Assembly: GCA_964384945.1 (NCBI GenBank)
Contig: CAYLMK010000008.1
Span: 124,001 to 188,000 of the forward strand
DNA: 64,000 nucleotides
Origin: S015-6 sp964384945
GTDB taxonomy: Bacteria; Desulfobacterota; DSWW01
Direction of reading: 5' to 3'
In this document: positions 40,809 to 48,736 of the stretch, one piece after another
How positions within the stretch are numbered: the stretch's first letter is position 1
How the letters are laid out: each line of letters starts with the position of its first letter
Notes under the pieces: model-generated
What the model was told of the DNA's origin: nothing
The model's database searches: none
What the model saw: only the letters and a program-made list of their open reading frames with translations
Made by a program: the position numbers and the translations under genes

Positions 40809-43535
40809 ATGAAACGCTTTACGGGCCTTCTGGCCGTTCTCGCCGTGCTGGGGACGGCCGGCCTTGCCGCAGCCGCTTTCGAGACGGGCAGTCTGATTCA
40901 GGTCGTTTACAAGAACGATGACGCAGAGGTGGGCACGGACCTTCTGAATCTTCTCACCTTCGACCTGGGCCTGCAGAACGTGGTGGTCTCCCCGGCCGGG
41001 ACGGTGACCCTGGGCCAGTTCGTGACCACCAATGACTGGGCCGACCTTTCGCTGGCCTTCTTCAGCTACACCGGGCCCACGGACAACCGCGTCTATTTCG
41101 CGACCACCCAACCGACCGCGCCGACCGCGAGGTCCAACAGCTGGAGCGCCTTCCTGGGGGCCTTCGACGGGGTCATTCAGTACTACGGCGGGCTGGGCGC
41201 CGGCTCGACGGTCGTGGGGGACCCGGATCAGCCCAACTCCTACTGGACGAAGATGGACTCGACGAACACGCCGGGGCAGTATGCGGGCCTCAACGCGGAC
41301 ATCGCGTTCGGCGAGGTGACGCTGGAGGCGCTGAACCCTGCCGGGGGCTTTGTGGACATGTACCTGTACAAGTTCGAACGGGTGGGAAGGGACGTCGTCC
41401 TCGTGCCCGGCAGCGGCGCCGATTACACGGCCGTCCTGCGCCTGCGGCGCGACGGCAGCACCGTGCTCAACCCGCCCATGGCGGCCGTCGCCCCGGTGAT
41501 CGACCCGATCGCCGACGGCTCCGCCACGGCAGGCCAGCCTTACACGGGCCCCGCACCGAGCCTTTCGCAGGGCACGCCCCCGATCACCTGGACGCTTGCG
41601 GCCGGGCCGGCGGGCATGACGATCAACAGCGGGACGGGCGTGGTCTCGTGGCCGAACCCCACGACCGCAGGCAGCCCGCACACAGTGACGATCCAGGCAA
41701 CGAACAGCGCGGGCTCGGACCAGGAGAGCTGGGGGCTCACGGTCACCTCAACGGCCGTCGCTCCGGTCATCGCCGAGATCGCCGACGACAGCGCGGTGGC
41801 CGGTTTGCCTTACACGGGCCCGACGCCGAGCTTGTTGCAGGGGACGGCGCCGATCGCCTGGACGCTGGTTGCCGGGCCCTCCGGCATGGTGATCGACGGC
41901 GGCACGGGCGTGGTGTCGTGGCCGAGCCCCACGACCGCGGGCAGCCCGCACACGGTGACGATCCGGGCGGAGAACACGGCGGGCTCGGACGAGGAGAGCT
42001 GGCAGCTCATCGTGAGCGCGACCTCGGTCGCCCCGGTCATCGATCCGATCGGGGACGACACGGCCACTGCGGGGGTGCCCTACACGGGCCCTGCGCCGAG
42101 CCTTTCCGAGGGGACGCCGCCGGTCGCCTGGACGCTGGTCGCCGGGCCCTCCGGAATGACAATCAACCCGTCCACGGGCGTGGTCCTCTGGTCGAACCCG
42201 TTGGTTGCAGGCAGCCCCCACACCGTGACGATCCGGGCGGAGAACACGGCGGGCTCGGATGAGGAGAGCTGGCAGCTCGCCGTGACCGAAAACGTGATCG
42301 CCCCGGTCATCGGTGCGGTCGCGGATGAACTGATCGAGGCCGGAGTGCCTTACACGGGTCCGACACCGAGCCTTTCCGAGGGAACCCCCCCCGTGACCTG
42401 GGCGCTGGCCGCCGGGCCTGCGGGCATGACGATCAACCCGTCTACGGGCGTGGTCCTCTGGTCCGTCCCCGTGGCCGCGGGCAGCCCCCACACGGTGACG
42501 ATCCGGGCGGAGAACGAGGCCGGCTCGGACGAGGAAAGCTGGCAGCTGACCGTGGTCACGAGCACGGACGAGATTCCCGCCCCCACGGTGAACAACCCGG
42601 TCAGCGGCGGTACGGTCACCGCACGCATGCCGACCCTGTCCGTGAACAACTCTCTCTTTGCGGGATCGGCGGAGCTCTCCTACGAGTTCGAGCTTTACTC
42701 CGGCCCGAACCTCACCGATTTCGTAGCCTCCAGGATCGTGCCCGAGGGCGATTTGATTACCTCCTGGTTCCTTTCCGCGACGCTCTCGGACAACGCGACC
42801 TATTACTGGCGGGCCCGGGCCACGGACGGGGCGGTTGCCAGCAACTGGATGTCGACCGCGGTCTTCTTCGTGAACACGGCCGGCGCCGATACCGACGTCG
42901 ATATCGAGGCGTCCCAATTTGTATCCTTGTCCGCGGCGGAGATCGTCACGGTGAGCGTCGAAGACCCGGACAGCCCGATCTTCGGCACGGCGGTCCGCAT
43001 ACCGCCGGGAGCGCTCTCCGAGGACGCCTTCATCACGATCGGCGCGGTCACCAACCCGCCGGCCCTGCCCGACAACACAAAGGCCATCGGACGGGTCATC
43101 CTTTTCGGTCCGGAGGGCATACGCTTCGCTACACAGGTCACGATCCTGATCCCATATACCGAGGAGGATCTGGAGGAGGCGGGCGCGGCGGATCCTTCCC
43201 AGTTGGAAGTCTTCACATACGACACGTCGACGCTGGCCTGGGAAAAGGTCACCGTGGCAGGCGTCGATACCAATAACCGCAGGCTCATCGTGACGCCCAG
43301 CGGCTTCTCCATGTACACGACCGCAGTGACCGTCAAGACCCAGCCGCCCTCAACCCCCCCGGACGACTGCGACGGCGGCCCCTGTTTCATCGCCGCCGCG
43401 GGGGAGTGCAATTCGGAACCTTCGGCCGGCCGAGGCGCCGCCCTTGCCCTCGAATGGGGCTTGCTCGTTGCGGTCCTTCTGGGCGCTGCGCTCATCTTGT
43501 CCAATGGAATTCGCAGGGAAGGAGTCGAGAGTTGA
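40809..43535 (+). CDS. Exported Ig-repeat surface protein
   Basis: 908 residues with a signal peptide (MKRFTGLLAVLAVLGTAGLAAA). Residues ~23-220 form a domain shared with the protein at 44325 (WNAF/WSAF, KMDS, TPGQYAGLNAD, MYLYKFERVGRDVVLVPG). Four 90-residue putative-Ig repeats follow (~227-586), each starting APVI and ending AGSDEESWQL, then a FnIII-like segment (~590-700), a ZU5-like beta region (TPSGFSMYTTAVTV) and a C-terminal tail with a CFIAAAGEC motif, a hydrophobic helix (LEWGLLVAVLLGAALIL) and basic residues. The tail looks like a sortase-like/CTERM surface-sorting signal, but the class is unclear. AAGGAGGG precedes the ATG at 40809. Probably Pho-controlled. Confidence 0.75.
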   Translation: MKRFTGLLAVLAVLGTAGLAAAAFETGSLIQVVYKNDDAEVGTDLLNLLTFDLGLQNVVVSPAGTVTLGQFVTTNDWADLSLAFFSYTGPTDNRVYFATTQPTAPTARSNSWSAFLGAFDGVIQYYGGLGAGSTVVGDPDQPNSYWTKMDSTNTPGQYAGLNADIAFGEVTLEALNPAGGFVDMYLYKFERVGRDVVLVPGSGADYTAVLRLRRDGSTVLNPPMAAVAPVIDPIADGSATAGQPYTGPAPSLSQGTPPITWTLAAGPAGMTINSGTGVVSWPNPTTAGSPHTVTIQATNSAGSDQESWGLTVTSTAVAPVIAEIADDSAVAGLPYTGPTPSLLQGTAPIAWTLVAGPSGMVIDGGTGVVSWPSPTTAGSPHTVTIRAENTAGSDEESWQLIVSATSVAPVIDPIGDDTATAGVPYTGPAPSLSEGTPPVAWTLVAGPSGMTINPSTGVVLWSNPLVAGSPHTVTIRAENTAGSDEESWQLAVTENVIAPVIGAVADELIEAGVPYTGPTPSLSEGTPPVTWALAAGPAGMTINPSTGVVLWSVPVAAGSPHTVTIRAENEAGSDEESWQLTVVTSTDEIPAPTVNNPVSGGTVTARMPTLSVNNSLFAGSAELSYEFELYSGPNLTDFVASRIVPEGDLITSWFLSATLSDNATYYWRARATDGAVASNWMSTAVFFVNTAGADTDVDIEASQFVSLSAAEIVTVSVEDPDSPIFGTAVRIPPGALSEDAFITIGAVTNPPALPDNTKAIGRVILFGPEGIRFATQVTILIPYTEEDLEEAGAADPSQLEVFTYDTSTLAWEKVTVAGVDTNNRRLIVTPSGFSMYTTAVTVKTQPPSTPPDDCDGGPCFIAAAGECNSEPSAGRGAALALEWGLLVAVLLGAALILSNGIRREGVES
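41487..42566 (+). repeat. Four 270-bp tandem repeats encoding Ig-like domains
   Basis: Units start at 41487, 41757, 42027 and 42297, all exactly 270 bp. They are highly similar at DNA level, e.g. CCCCACACCGTGACGATCC-type words recur, and end abruptly at 42566. Equal lengths without indels suggest recent duplication or gene conversion. Confidence 0.9.
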
Positions 43536-43650
43536 AGCGCTACAGGAGAGAATTTCACGAACACTCCACGAGATAGTAACGCGTCCTTGAGGACAGGGTT
43601 GCATGATTTGAGGTACAAGAGGTCTGCGATCGCAGAAGAGGGAAAGGGGC

Positions 43651-43836
43651 ATGTCTGACGGAATTCGAACTCCGGTCCTGAGGAGGCCCGGCAGGGACAA
43701 AGAGGAGAAGCTCAGGGAATTCTTCCGGTACATGAAGAACCTCCAGGAGCAGAGGTTCACGGGCTATGTGAAGGTGAACTTCAGTCAGGGCAGCCTCAGC
43801 CGGATCGAGAAGTTCGAAGAGATCCTGAAAGACTAG
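43651..43836 (+). CDS. Small DUF2292-like protein
   Basis: 61 residues. The C-terminal part (RFTGYVKVNFSQGSLSRIEKFEEIL) matches the DUF2292/YezD pattern of a short beta-hairpin ending in a conserved IE(K/R) motif; the N-terminus is charged. AGGGAAAGGGG lies directly before the ATG. Function unknown; relatives are found near anion-transport and sulfur/phosphate stress genes. A 7-bp perfect hairpin (43839-43855) follows the stop codon. Confidence 0.7.
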   Translation: MSDGIRTPVLRRPGRDKEEKLREFFRYMKNLQEQRFTGYVKVNFSQGSLSRIEKFEEILKD

Positions 43837-43838
43837 GG

Positions 43839-43855
43839 CGCAACCCTCGGTTGCG
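43839..43855 (+). terminator. Hairpin after the small DUF2292-like gene
   Basis: CGCAACC-CTC-GGTTGCG is a perfect 7-bp stem three nt after the TAG. It lacks a U-tract, so it may be an RNA stabiliser or the first element of the leader that follows. Confidence 0.45.
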
Positions 43856-43904
43856 AGGCCCCCAGGCCGGCCGTCGGAAATCCCCTGTGAGGAAAGACCG
43901 CTGC

Positions 43905-43953
43905 TCGGGCACTTCGCTGGCTTGTCGGTAAGGCAGGGACCAGGAAGCCCGGA
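43905..43953 (+). ncRNA. Repeated structured RNA motif, copy A
   Basis: Sequence pattern CGGGYACTTYGCTGGC ... GGGACCAGRAAGCCCGGA, found again at 44107. Outer helix CGGG/CCCG, then CTT/AAG, then CTGG/CCAG are conserved as pairs, while the apical loop varies in sequence and length. The 3' strand (AAGCCCGGA) is also the 5' arm of the terminator hairpin at 43945-43985, as expected of an attenuator or riboswitch. I do not recognise it as a known class. Confidence 0.4.
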
Positions 43954-43985
43954 TCCGGAGCGAGGCGCTCGGGACCCGGGCTTTT
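43945..43985 (+). terminator. Intrinsic terminator overlapping motif A
   Basis: AAGCCCGGATCC pairs with GGGACCCGGGCTT (one mismatch), with an internal GAGCG/CGCTC stem, followed by TTTT. Formation would break the outer helix of motif A. Confidence 0.55.
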
Positions 43986-44106
43986 CCGTTTCGGGTCACA
44001 AAGACGCCTTCACGAACACGCGATGGAAAGATCATCTCTTCGTGATGACCGACGGCTTTCGGCTGATTTACCATCAGCAGGCAACAGGCAAAGGGTTGCG
44101 CCAGGA

Positions 44107-44153
44107 TCGGGTACTTTGCTGGCAACGTGGCAAGAGGGACCAGAAAGCCCGGA
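44107..44153 (+). ncRNA. Repeated structured RNA motif, copy B
   Basis: Second copy, 202 nt downstream of copy A, with the same paired blocks (CGGG/CCCG, CTT/AAG, CTGG/CCAG). It is followed by a hairpin at 44162-44193 (CCTTCAC/GTGAAGG with inner GTCC/GGAC) and, nearer the gene, a TGGGGG/CCCCCA hairpin (~44268-44289). The 488-bp gap before the gene at 44325 therefore looks like a long structured leader; no protein gene is convincing in it. Confidence 0.4.
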
Positions 44154-44324
44154 AATCAGTGCCTTCACGGTCCCCTCGAGGACACAGTGAAGGTCTTGGC
44201 CCAAGGATCGAGAGAAAGGGGGTGATAACAAGCAAGAGGCGGGAGGACGAAGCGGGGAAGGAAACGGTGGGGGTGTTTTCGATCCCCCATGAAACAAACC
44301 AACGAAGCAGTGGAGGATAATGGA

Positions 44325-45104
44325 ATGAAACGGGTACTCCTGATCACCATCATGGCCGTCGCCTTTGCGTTCGCCCTGAGCGCGCCGTCGATGGCCGCCT
44401 TCGAGGTCGGGACCCTGACGGTGAGCCTCTACAACGACGAGGACAAAGACGTCGGGTTCGACCCGGGCATCAATCTCGCAACGCTTGCGGCCGGCACACC
44501 GGTCACGGTGACGGTGAACCGAAACGCATTCTCCGCAACGATCGGCTGGAACCTGATCGACGCGGGCGTCTTCGGCTACAGCGGCTCCACCGACGACAAG
44601 GTGTTCTTTGCCACAACCTCTCCTGTCGCGCCTGCCGTCGTGAGCGGAAGCTGGAACGCCTTCAAGGGCGCGGATGACGGCGTGAAGCTCTACTACCGAA
44701 ACAAGGGAACGAACCCGGCGGTGGGCCTTGCCTCGGACTTCGGCTCTTACTGGGTGAAGATGGACTCGGCCACCACGCCCGGGCAGTACGCAGGCCTGAA
44801 CGCGGATTCCCCGGTCGGCGAGGCGAATCTCGCGCCCCTGGCTTCGGGCGGCTCGGTGACGATGTATCTTTACAAGTTCATGAGGAACGCAAACCGTGAT
44901 GTCGTCCTGGTTCCGGGGCCCAGCACGCCGTACTGGTGCGTCGTTACCCTGAAGACGGGAAGCGAACCGCCCGGAGGCTGCACGGCCGAAACCGCCTCGA
45001 CCCTTGGCACGACGCCGGCCCCGAAGTCGATTCCCACCGTGTTTCTCGCGCTGATCCCGCTGGCGACGCTTGTGACCCTGCGGGCGAGGAAGCGACGGGC
45101 CTAA
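44325..45104 (+). CDS. Exported protein, single-domain paralogue of the Ig-repeat protein
   Basis: 259 residues. A signal peptide ends near SAPSMA. The body (residues ~24-220) is homologous to the N-terminal domain of the 40809 protein: FEVGTLTVSLYND, SGSWNAFKGADDGVKLYY, YWVKMDSATTPGQYAGLNAD, MYLYKFMRNANRDVVLVPGP. The C-terminus is a hydrophobic helix followed by RARKRRA (IPTVFLALIPLATLVTL), like a PEP/IPTL-CTERM sorting tail although no PEP motif is seen. GGAGG precedes ATG 44325. It lies directly before the PstS-like gene. Function unknown; a surface protein in the phosphate response is inferred. Confidence 0.75.
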   Translation: MKRVLLITIMAVAFAFALSAPSMAAFEVGTLTVSLYNDEDKDVGFDPGINLATLAAGTPVTVTVNRNAFSATIGWNLIDAGVFGYSGSTDDKVFFATTSPVAPAVVSGSWNAFKGADDGVKLYYRNKGTNPAVGLASDFGSYWVKMDSATTPGQYAGLNADSPVGEANLAPLASGGSVTMYLYKFMRNANRDVVLVPGPSTPYWCVVTLKTGSEPPGGCTAETASTLGTTPAPKSIPTVFLALIPLATLVTLRARKRRA

Positions 45105-45189
45105 CCGGCATGCGCCTCGGTGTGAACAAACAGCGGGAAACCGCCCGAGAAGAAAACCGACCCAGAAAAAGGACAAAGGAGACAAGAGA

Positions 45190-46389
45190 ATGAAGCGAGT
45201 ACTGAAAGCAACCGCACTGTCCGCCGCCCTCGTGCTGCTCGCCGGAGCAGCGGCAAGCGCGGCCACGATCGACATCAACCTCTACGGCGCATCGGCCCAG
45301 TACCTGTTCTGGAACGATGCGGCCGACAATTTCCTCACCGGACAAGGCTGCACCAACGTGGAGCAGGCCCAGGACGCCACCCTCAAACATGGAATCACGA
45401 AGGGCACCTGCGGGGCGGATACGGTGTACATCCGCTACTCCGCCAAGGCCTCCTTCGACGGCATCTATTCGTGCAAGGGCCAGGTTCCCCCGGACGGGCA
45501 GGAGTCCTGCGCGGCCTCGGGACCGAGGTATCGCGAGATGGCCAATCAGGTGACCTGGGCGGGTCCCCCGCCGGCCATGGGTACGGTCACGAGCCTCTCT
45601 TGCCAGGTGGTCGGCATCGGCGCCTCGGACGTGGCCGGTGAGACCTTCGGCCAGTCGAGCCACGGCCAGCTCAAGGGCCACCTGGGCGGCGGCTACATTG
45701 ACCGCAGCATCCCGGCCATCGACACGACCGGCATGACATTCTACCGGCCTCTGGTCGTGCCCTTCGGCTTCTTTGCGAACACCGCGGCCGGGATCACCAA
45801 CCTGACCCGGCTTCAGGCCCTGCTGATCTTCTCCGGCAAGGCGGAAAACTGGAGCGACTTCGGGCCCTCCTATGCGAACAAGGACATCATCGCCTGCCTG
45901 CGCCACGCCGGCTCCGGGACGCATGCGAGCCTGGACGCGGCCGTGATGCGCGGCGACTGGCCGCTCGTGACCTACGAGGACGCCCCGTACATCTACTTCA
46001 ACGACGGCTCGTCGGACGAGATGAAATGCGTCAACCTGAACGCAGGGCAGTCCACTGGGAGCTTCGCCGCCGTGGGGTACGCGGATGCGGACCAGGAACT
46101 GAACTGCGGTCCGGGCAAGACCTATGCGAACACGGCCGCTGTCAATCACGAGGGCGTGCCGGCCCTGAAGGACAACATCAAGAACGGCGTGTACAACTTC
46201 TGGTCGGCCCAGTGGTGCTACGAGTGCGCCCCCTCCAATACGACCCTTCACCCGTGGGTCCAGAACCTGATGACCTTTGCCTCCAATGCCGCGAACCTGC
46301 CCGCCTCCAAGGCAGCTTACTGGGCGAGCAATGAAGAGATGAACGTGGAGAAGGCCAACGACTTCGCCATGCCGCAGTTCAAGCCGTAG
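45190..46389 (+). CDS. PstS-like periplasmic phosphate-binding protein
   Basis: 399 residues with signal peptide (ALSAALVLLAGAAASAA). The type-II periplasmic-binding-protein fold is indicated by LYGASAQYLFWNDAA at the start, VVGIGASDVAGE, FYRPLVVPFGFFANT, LLIFSGKAENWSDFG and RHAGSGTHASLDAAVM; the GSGT segment matches the phosphate-contacting loop of PstS. Several cysteines (about eight) suggest disulfides, unlike E. coli PstS. It belongs to the divergent PstS-like branch; Pi or another oxyanion is likely. No pstC/pstA is adjacent. AAGGAG precedes the ATG, and a strong terminator follows. Confidence 0.82.
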   Translation: MKRVLKATALSAALVLLAGAAASAATIDINLYGASAQYLFWNDAADNFLTGQGCTNVEQAQDATLKHGITKGTCGADTVYIRYSAKASFDGIYSCKGQVPPDGQESCAASGPRYREMANQVTWAGPPPAMGTVTSLSCQVVGIGASDVAGETFGQSSHGQLKGHLGGGYIDRSIPAIDTTGMTFYRPLVVPFGFFANTAAGITNLTRLQALLIFSGKAENWSDFGPSYANKDIIACLRHAGSGTHASLDAAVMRGDWPLVTYEDAPYIYFNDGSSDEMKCVNLNAGQSTGSFAAVGYADADQELNCGPGKTYANTAAVNHEGVPALKDNIKNGVYNFWSAQWCYECAPSNTTLHPWVQNLMTFASNAANLPASKAAYWASNEEMNVEKANDFAMPQFKP

Positions 46390-46462
46390 ACCGACCCCAA
46401 GAGAGGGTGCGGGTCAGGCGAACGCGGGAAACCTGCATTGCCTTCGAGAAAGAGAAGGGAAA

Positions 46463-46488
46463 GGGGCCTCTTCGGAGGCCCCTTTTTT
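46463..46488 (+). terminator. Rho-independent terminator after the PstS-like gene
   Basis: Perfect stem GGGGCCTC-TTCG-GAGGCCCC followed by TTTTTT. Confidence 0.95.
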
Positions 46489-46522
46489 CATGAGGGCAAC
46501 ACGGGCGAAACAAAAACTGCAG

Positions 46523-46596
46523 CATTTTACGGAATCGCAACCATATCGCAAAGGTTGCTTAACGGAAAGTTCAGCAATTCGTAACCGTATCATAAG
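46523..46596 (+). promoter_or_regulatory. Long Pho-box-like array before the TPS/TonB cluster
   Basis: Seven 8-nt blocks at exact 11-bp steps: CATTTTAC, ATCGCAAC, ATCGCAAA, TGCTTAAC, AAGTTCAG, TTCGTAAC, ATCATAAG (46523 to 46596). GATAAT at 46621 is a possible -10. The array follows the terminator of the PstS-like gene and precedes the FKBP/thioredoxin gene by ~265 bp, so it can only serve the rightward cluster. Confidence 0.6.
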
Positions 46597-46668
46597 ACCG
46601 GCGAAACAGGGATGCAGGAAGATAATAGCCCGAACCAATGCAAACGTAATTACTCACGGGACCATTGC

Positions 46669-46766
46669 CACCCCTCACCTTGATCCTCTCCCCTCAAAGG
46701 GGAGAGGAAAAGACTGCGGCATCAATCCCTTCTCCCCCTCGGGGAGAGGGAAAGGGTGACGGGGAG
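46669..46766. repeat. CTCTCCCC/GGGGAGAG palindromic intergenic element
   Basis: Two adjacent palindromes, CCTCTCCCC...GGGGAGAGG (46685-46707) and CCCTTCTCCCC..GGGGAGAGGG (46727-46750), flanked by CCCCTCACC and GGTGACGGGG. This is a common bacterial dispersed palindrome type; related hairpins follow both molybdopterin genes (8108, 10350). Confidence 0.75.
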
Positions 46767-46861
46767 TCCAGAGGCATCGACTGTGAGGTGGTGCGTTCGT
46801 ATTGGGTCCTGCGAGGCAGACCATGCGAGGCCTCAAGGCGAAAGGAAAGGGGTCACGTTCC

Positions 46862-48727
46862 ATGCGGTTCGAGCGGAAGAGGCATGCCGCGCTTTTCCTC
46901 CTGCCGGCTATCCTGGCGGTCCTCGCTTCAGGATGCGAAAAGAGCGAAAGCGCACCGGCTGTGGAGGCCGGAGACGAGGTGCGCGTACACTACACGTGCC
47001 GACTCAAAGGGGGTGAACTGGCGGCCACAACGCGGCGGGAGGCGGCCGGGGACGCCTCCGTCAAGAAGTCTCCTCTCTTCTCTCCGGAGACGGCCTACGA
47101 GCCCCTTCTTCTGACGGCCGGTCCCGGGGAAGCGCCGGAATACGGGAGGACGCAAAACCTCAAGCGCGCCCTGTCGAACGGTCTCTCCGAGGCGGTCGTA
47201 GGGATGCGTGTGGGCGAGGAGCGCCGGCTGCAACTCGAGGCGGAGGTGCCGCCCGGGCTCGCGGGCGGCGAGCGGTTCCTCGAGATGGCCCGGGTCAGAA
47301 AGAGAGACAAAGAGAAGACCATGTCCGCCGGGCTGTATGCGAAGTTTCAGAAGGACAAGGCCCCCGAGGTCGGCCAGCAAATTGCGTTGGCGCCCGGTTT
47401 CACCGGAACGGTCACCTCCGTGTCCGGGGACCAGGTCGCGCTTCGCGTCTCGGCGGAGCCGGGCACCGAGATCGACACGCTCTTCGGCAAGGGAACGATT
47501 TTCGACCGCGGGGATCATTACGAGATCGAGATCGACGCGCGGAAGGGAAGCCTGATCCGGATGGGAAACCTTGTGGGACGCATCACCGAGGTGGACGAGG
47601 AGTTGATCACCACCGACTTCGGCCATCCCTTCGGGGGCGAGGTCCTGGTCTGCGACGTGAAGCTGGAAGGAATCGAGCGGAAGGCCCCGGCTCCGGGCAG
47701 CAGGGTCGTCCGGGAAGGCGACTGGGTCGAAGCCGAGGTGACGGTCTCCCTGGCGGACGGAAGCCCGGTTTCCGCGAGCGAGGCCCTCGGGGACGTCCAT
47801 CCGGCGGCGGCCGGGGAGGCCGGCGCTGAGGGCCCGGTGCTCCAGAGCCTTCTGGCGGGAAGCGCGGAGCCCCCCCTGGGCCTGGGCGAGGCGGTGATCG
47901 GGATGGCCGCGGAGGAGACGAAGAAATGGGAACTGCCGCCGGAGAGGGCCAAAGGGCCCTGGGACCCTGCCAAGCTCCAGGAGTTTCCTCGTGTCAGGCG
48001 GGAGCCCAGGACGTTCCGGATGAAGACGGAGCAATACGCGAAAAAGACGGGGTCGTTTCCGAAAGGGGGCGACGTCGTGAACCTGCTGCCCTATTTCAAG
48101 ACGCGCGTCGTGCAGGCGGGCGTCGAGGATTCCCTCCTCGAGCATCTCGCAGGCGACGGCGAGGCGGTCGAGGACGGATTCGGGACCACGGAGATCCGTG
48201 TCGAGGGGGAGGAAATCGTTCTCACCTTGACGCCGAGGGTCGGCGCGGCCTTCGAGGCGGACGGGCTTCGGGGGAGGGTGCGTTCCGCGGGGGACGATAC
48301 CTTCACGGTCGACCTCAACCACCCGCTGGCGGGCAAGGCCCTCGTGGTGAGCGCGCGCCTGGTTTCGCTGATCCCGGGCTCCGAGTTTCGCAGCAGAAGG
48401 ATCCCCTGGATCGAAGACCACGAGGCCGGACTCGCCGCGGCCCGCAGGAGCGGCAAGCCCGCGGTGCTGGTTCTTTACGCGGACTGGTGCGCGTACAGCC
48501 GGAGGCTCTTCGACGAGACCTTCGAAGACCCTCGGATCAAGGCGCTGGAGGACCGGTTCGTGTGGGTGAAGGTCAACTCGGATCTCCAGAGTGATCTGCA
48601 GGCACTCTACCGCCAGCAGGGATTCCCGACGATCGTGCTGTTGAGCCCGGACGGGCAGGTTGCCAAAACCCTGGACGGATTCAAGGACGCCGCGACCCTT
48701 CGGTCGGAACTCGGCGCCGGGCCCTGA
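46862..48727 (+). CDS. FKBP-like lipoprotein with C-terminal thioredoxin fold
   Basis: 621 residues. The lipobox LASGC anchors it to the envelope. Two SlyD/FKBP-like modules are visible: GDEVRVHYTCRLKGGELAAT with AVVGMRVGEERRL and ITTDFGHPFGGEVLV, and GDWVEAEVTVSLADG with AVIGMAAEETKKW and VDLNHPLAGKAL. A C-terminal thioredoxin-like domain (AVLVLYADWCAYSRRLFDETF, GFPTIVLLSPDGQ) has WCAYS in place of WCxxC, so the resolving Cys is absent; thiol chaperone or reductase activity through one Cys is possible. The start at 46862 is chosen for the lipoprotein signal. It lies 9 nt before TpsB, so a folding factor for TpsA export is inferred. Confidence 0.8.
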   Translation: MRFERKRHAALFLLPAILAVLASGCEKSESAPAVEAGDEVRVHYTCRLKGGELAATTRREAAGDASVKKSPLFSPETAYEPLLLTAGPGEAPEYGRTQNLKRALSNGLSEAVVGMRVGEERRLQLEAEVPPGLAGGERFLEMARVRKRDKEKTMSAGLYAKFQKDKAPEVGQQIALAPGFTGTVTSVSGDQVALRVSAEPGTEIDTLFGKGTIFDRGDHYEIEIDARKGSLIRMGNLVGRITEVDEELITTDFGHPFGGEVLVCDVKLEGIERKAPAPGSRVVREGDWVEAEVTVSLADGSPVSASEALGDVHPAAAGEAGAEGPVLQSLLAGSAEPPLGLGEAVIGMAAEETKKWELPPERAKGPWDPAKLQEFPRVRREPRTFRMKTEQYAKKTGSFPKGGDVVNLLPYFKTRVVQAGVEDSLLEHLAGDGEAVEDGFGTTEIRVEGEEIVLTLTPRVGAAFEADGLRGRVRSAGDDTFTVDLNHPLAGKALVVSARLVSLIPGSEFRSRRIPWIEDHEAGLAAARRSGKPAVLVLYADWCAYSRRLFDETFEDPRIKALEDRFVWVKVNSDLQSDLQALYRQQGFPTIVLLSPDGQVAKTLDGFKDAATLRSELGAGP

Positions 48728-48736
48728 CGGGCCTTC

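Noticed and set aside
43380..43535. A standard PEP-CTERM or LPXTG sorting signal on the Ig-repeat protein
   Set aside because: A hydrophobic helix and basic end are present, but no PEP or LPXTG motif; the CFIAAAGEC segment is only suggestive.
43905..44153. Assignment of the repeated RNA motif to GEMM (cyclic-di-GMP) riboswitches
   Set aside because: GGGACCAGAAAGCC resembles the GEMM 3' core, but the GNRA-capped hairpin and the AAACC segment are missing.
43922..44320. 132-residue frame across the leader before the 44325 gene
   Set aside because: No ribosome site, composition typical of shadows, and it overlaps the terminator and repeated RNA motif.
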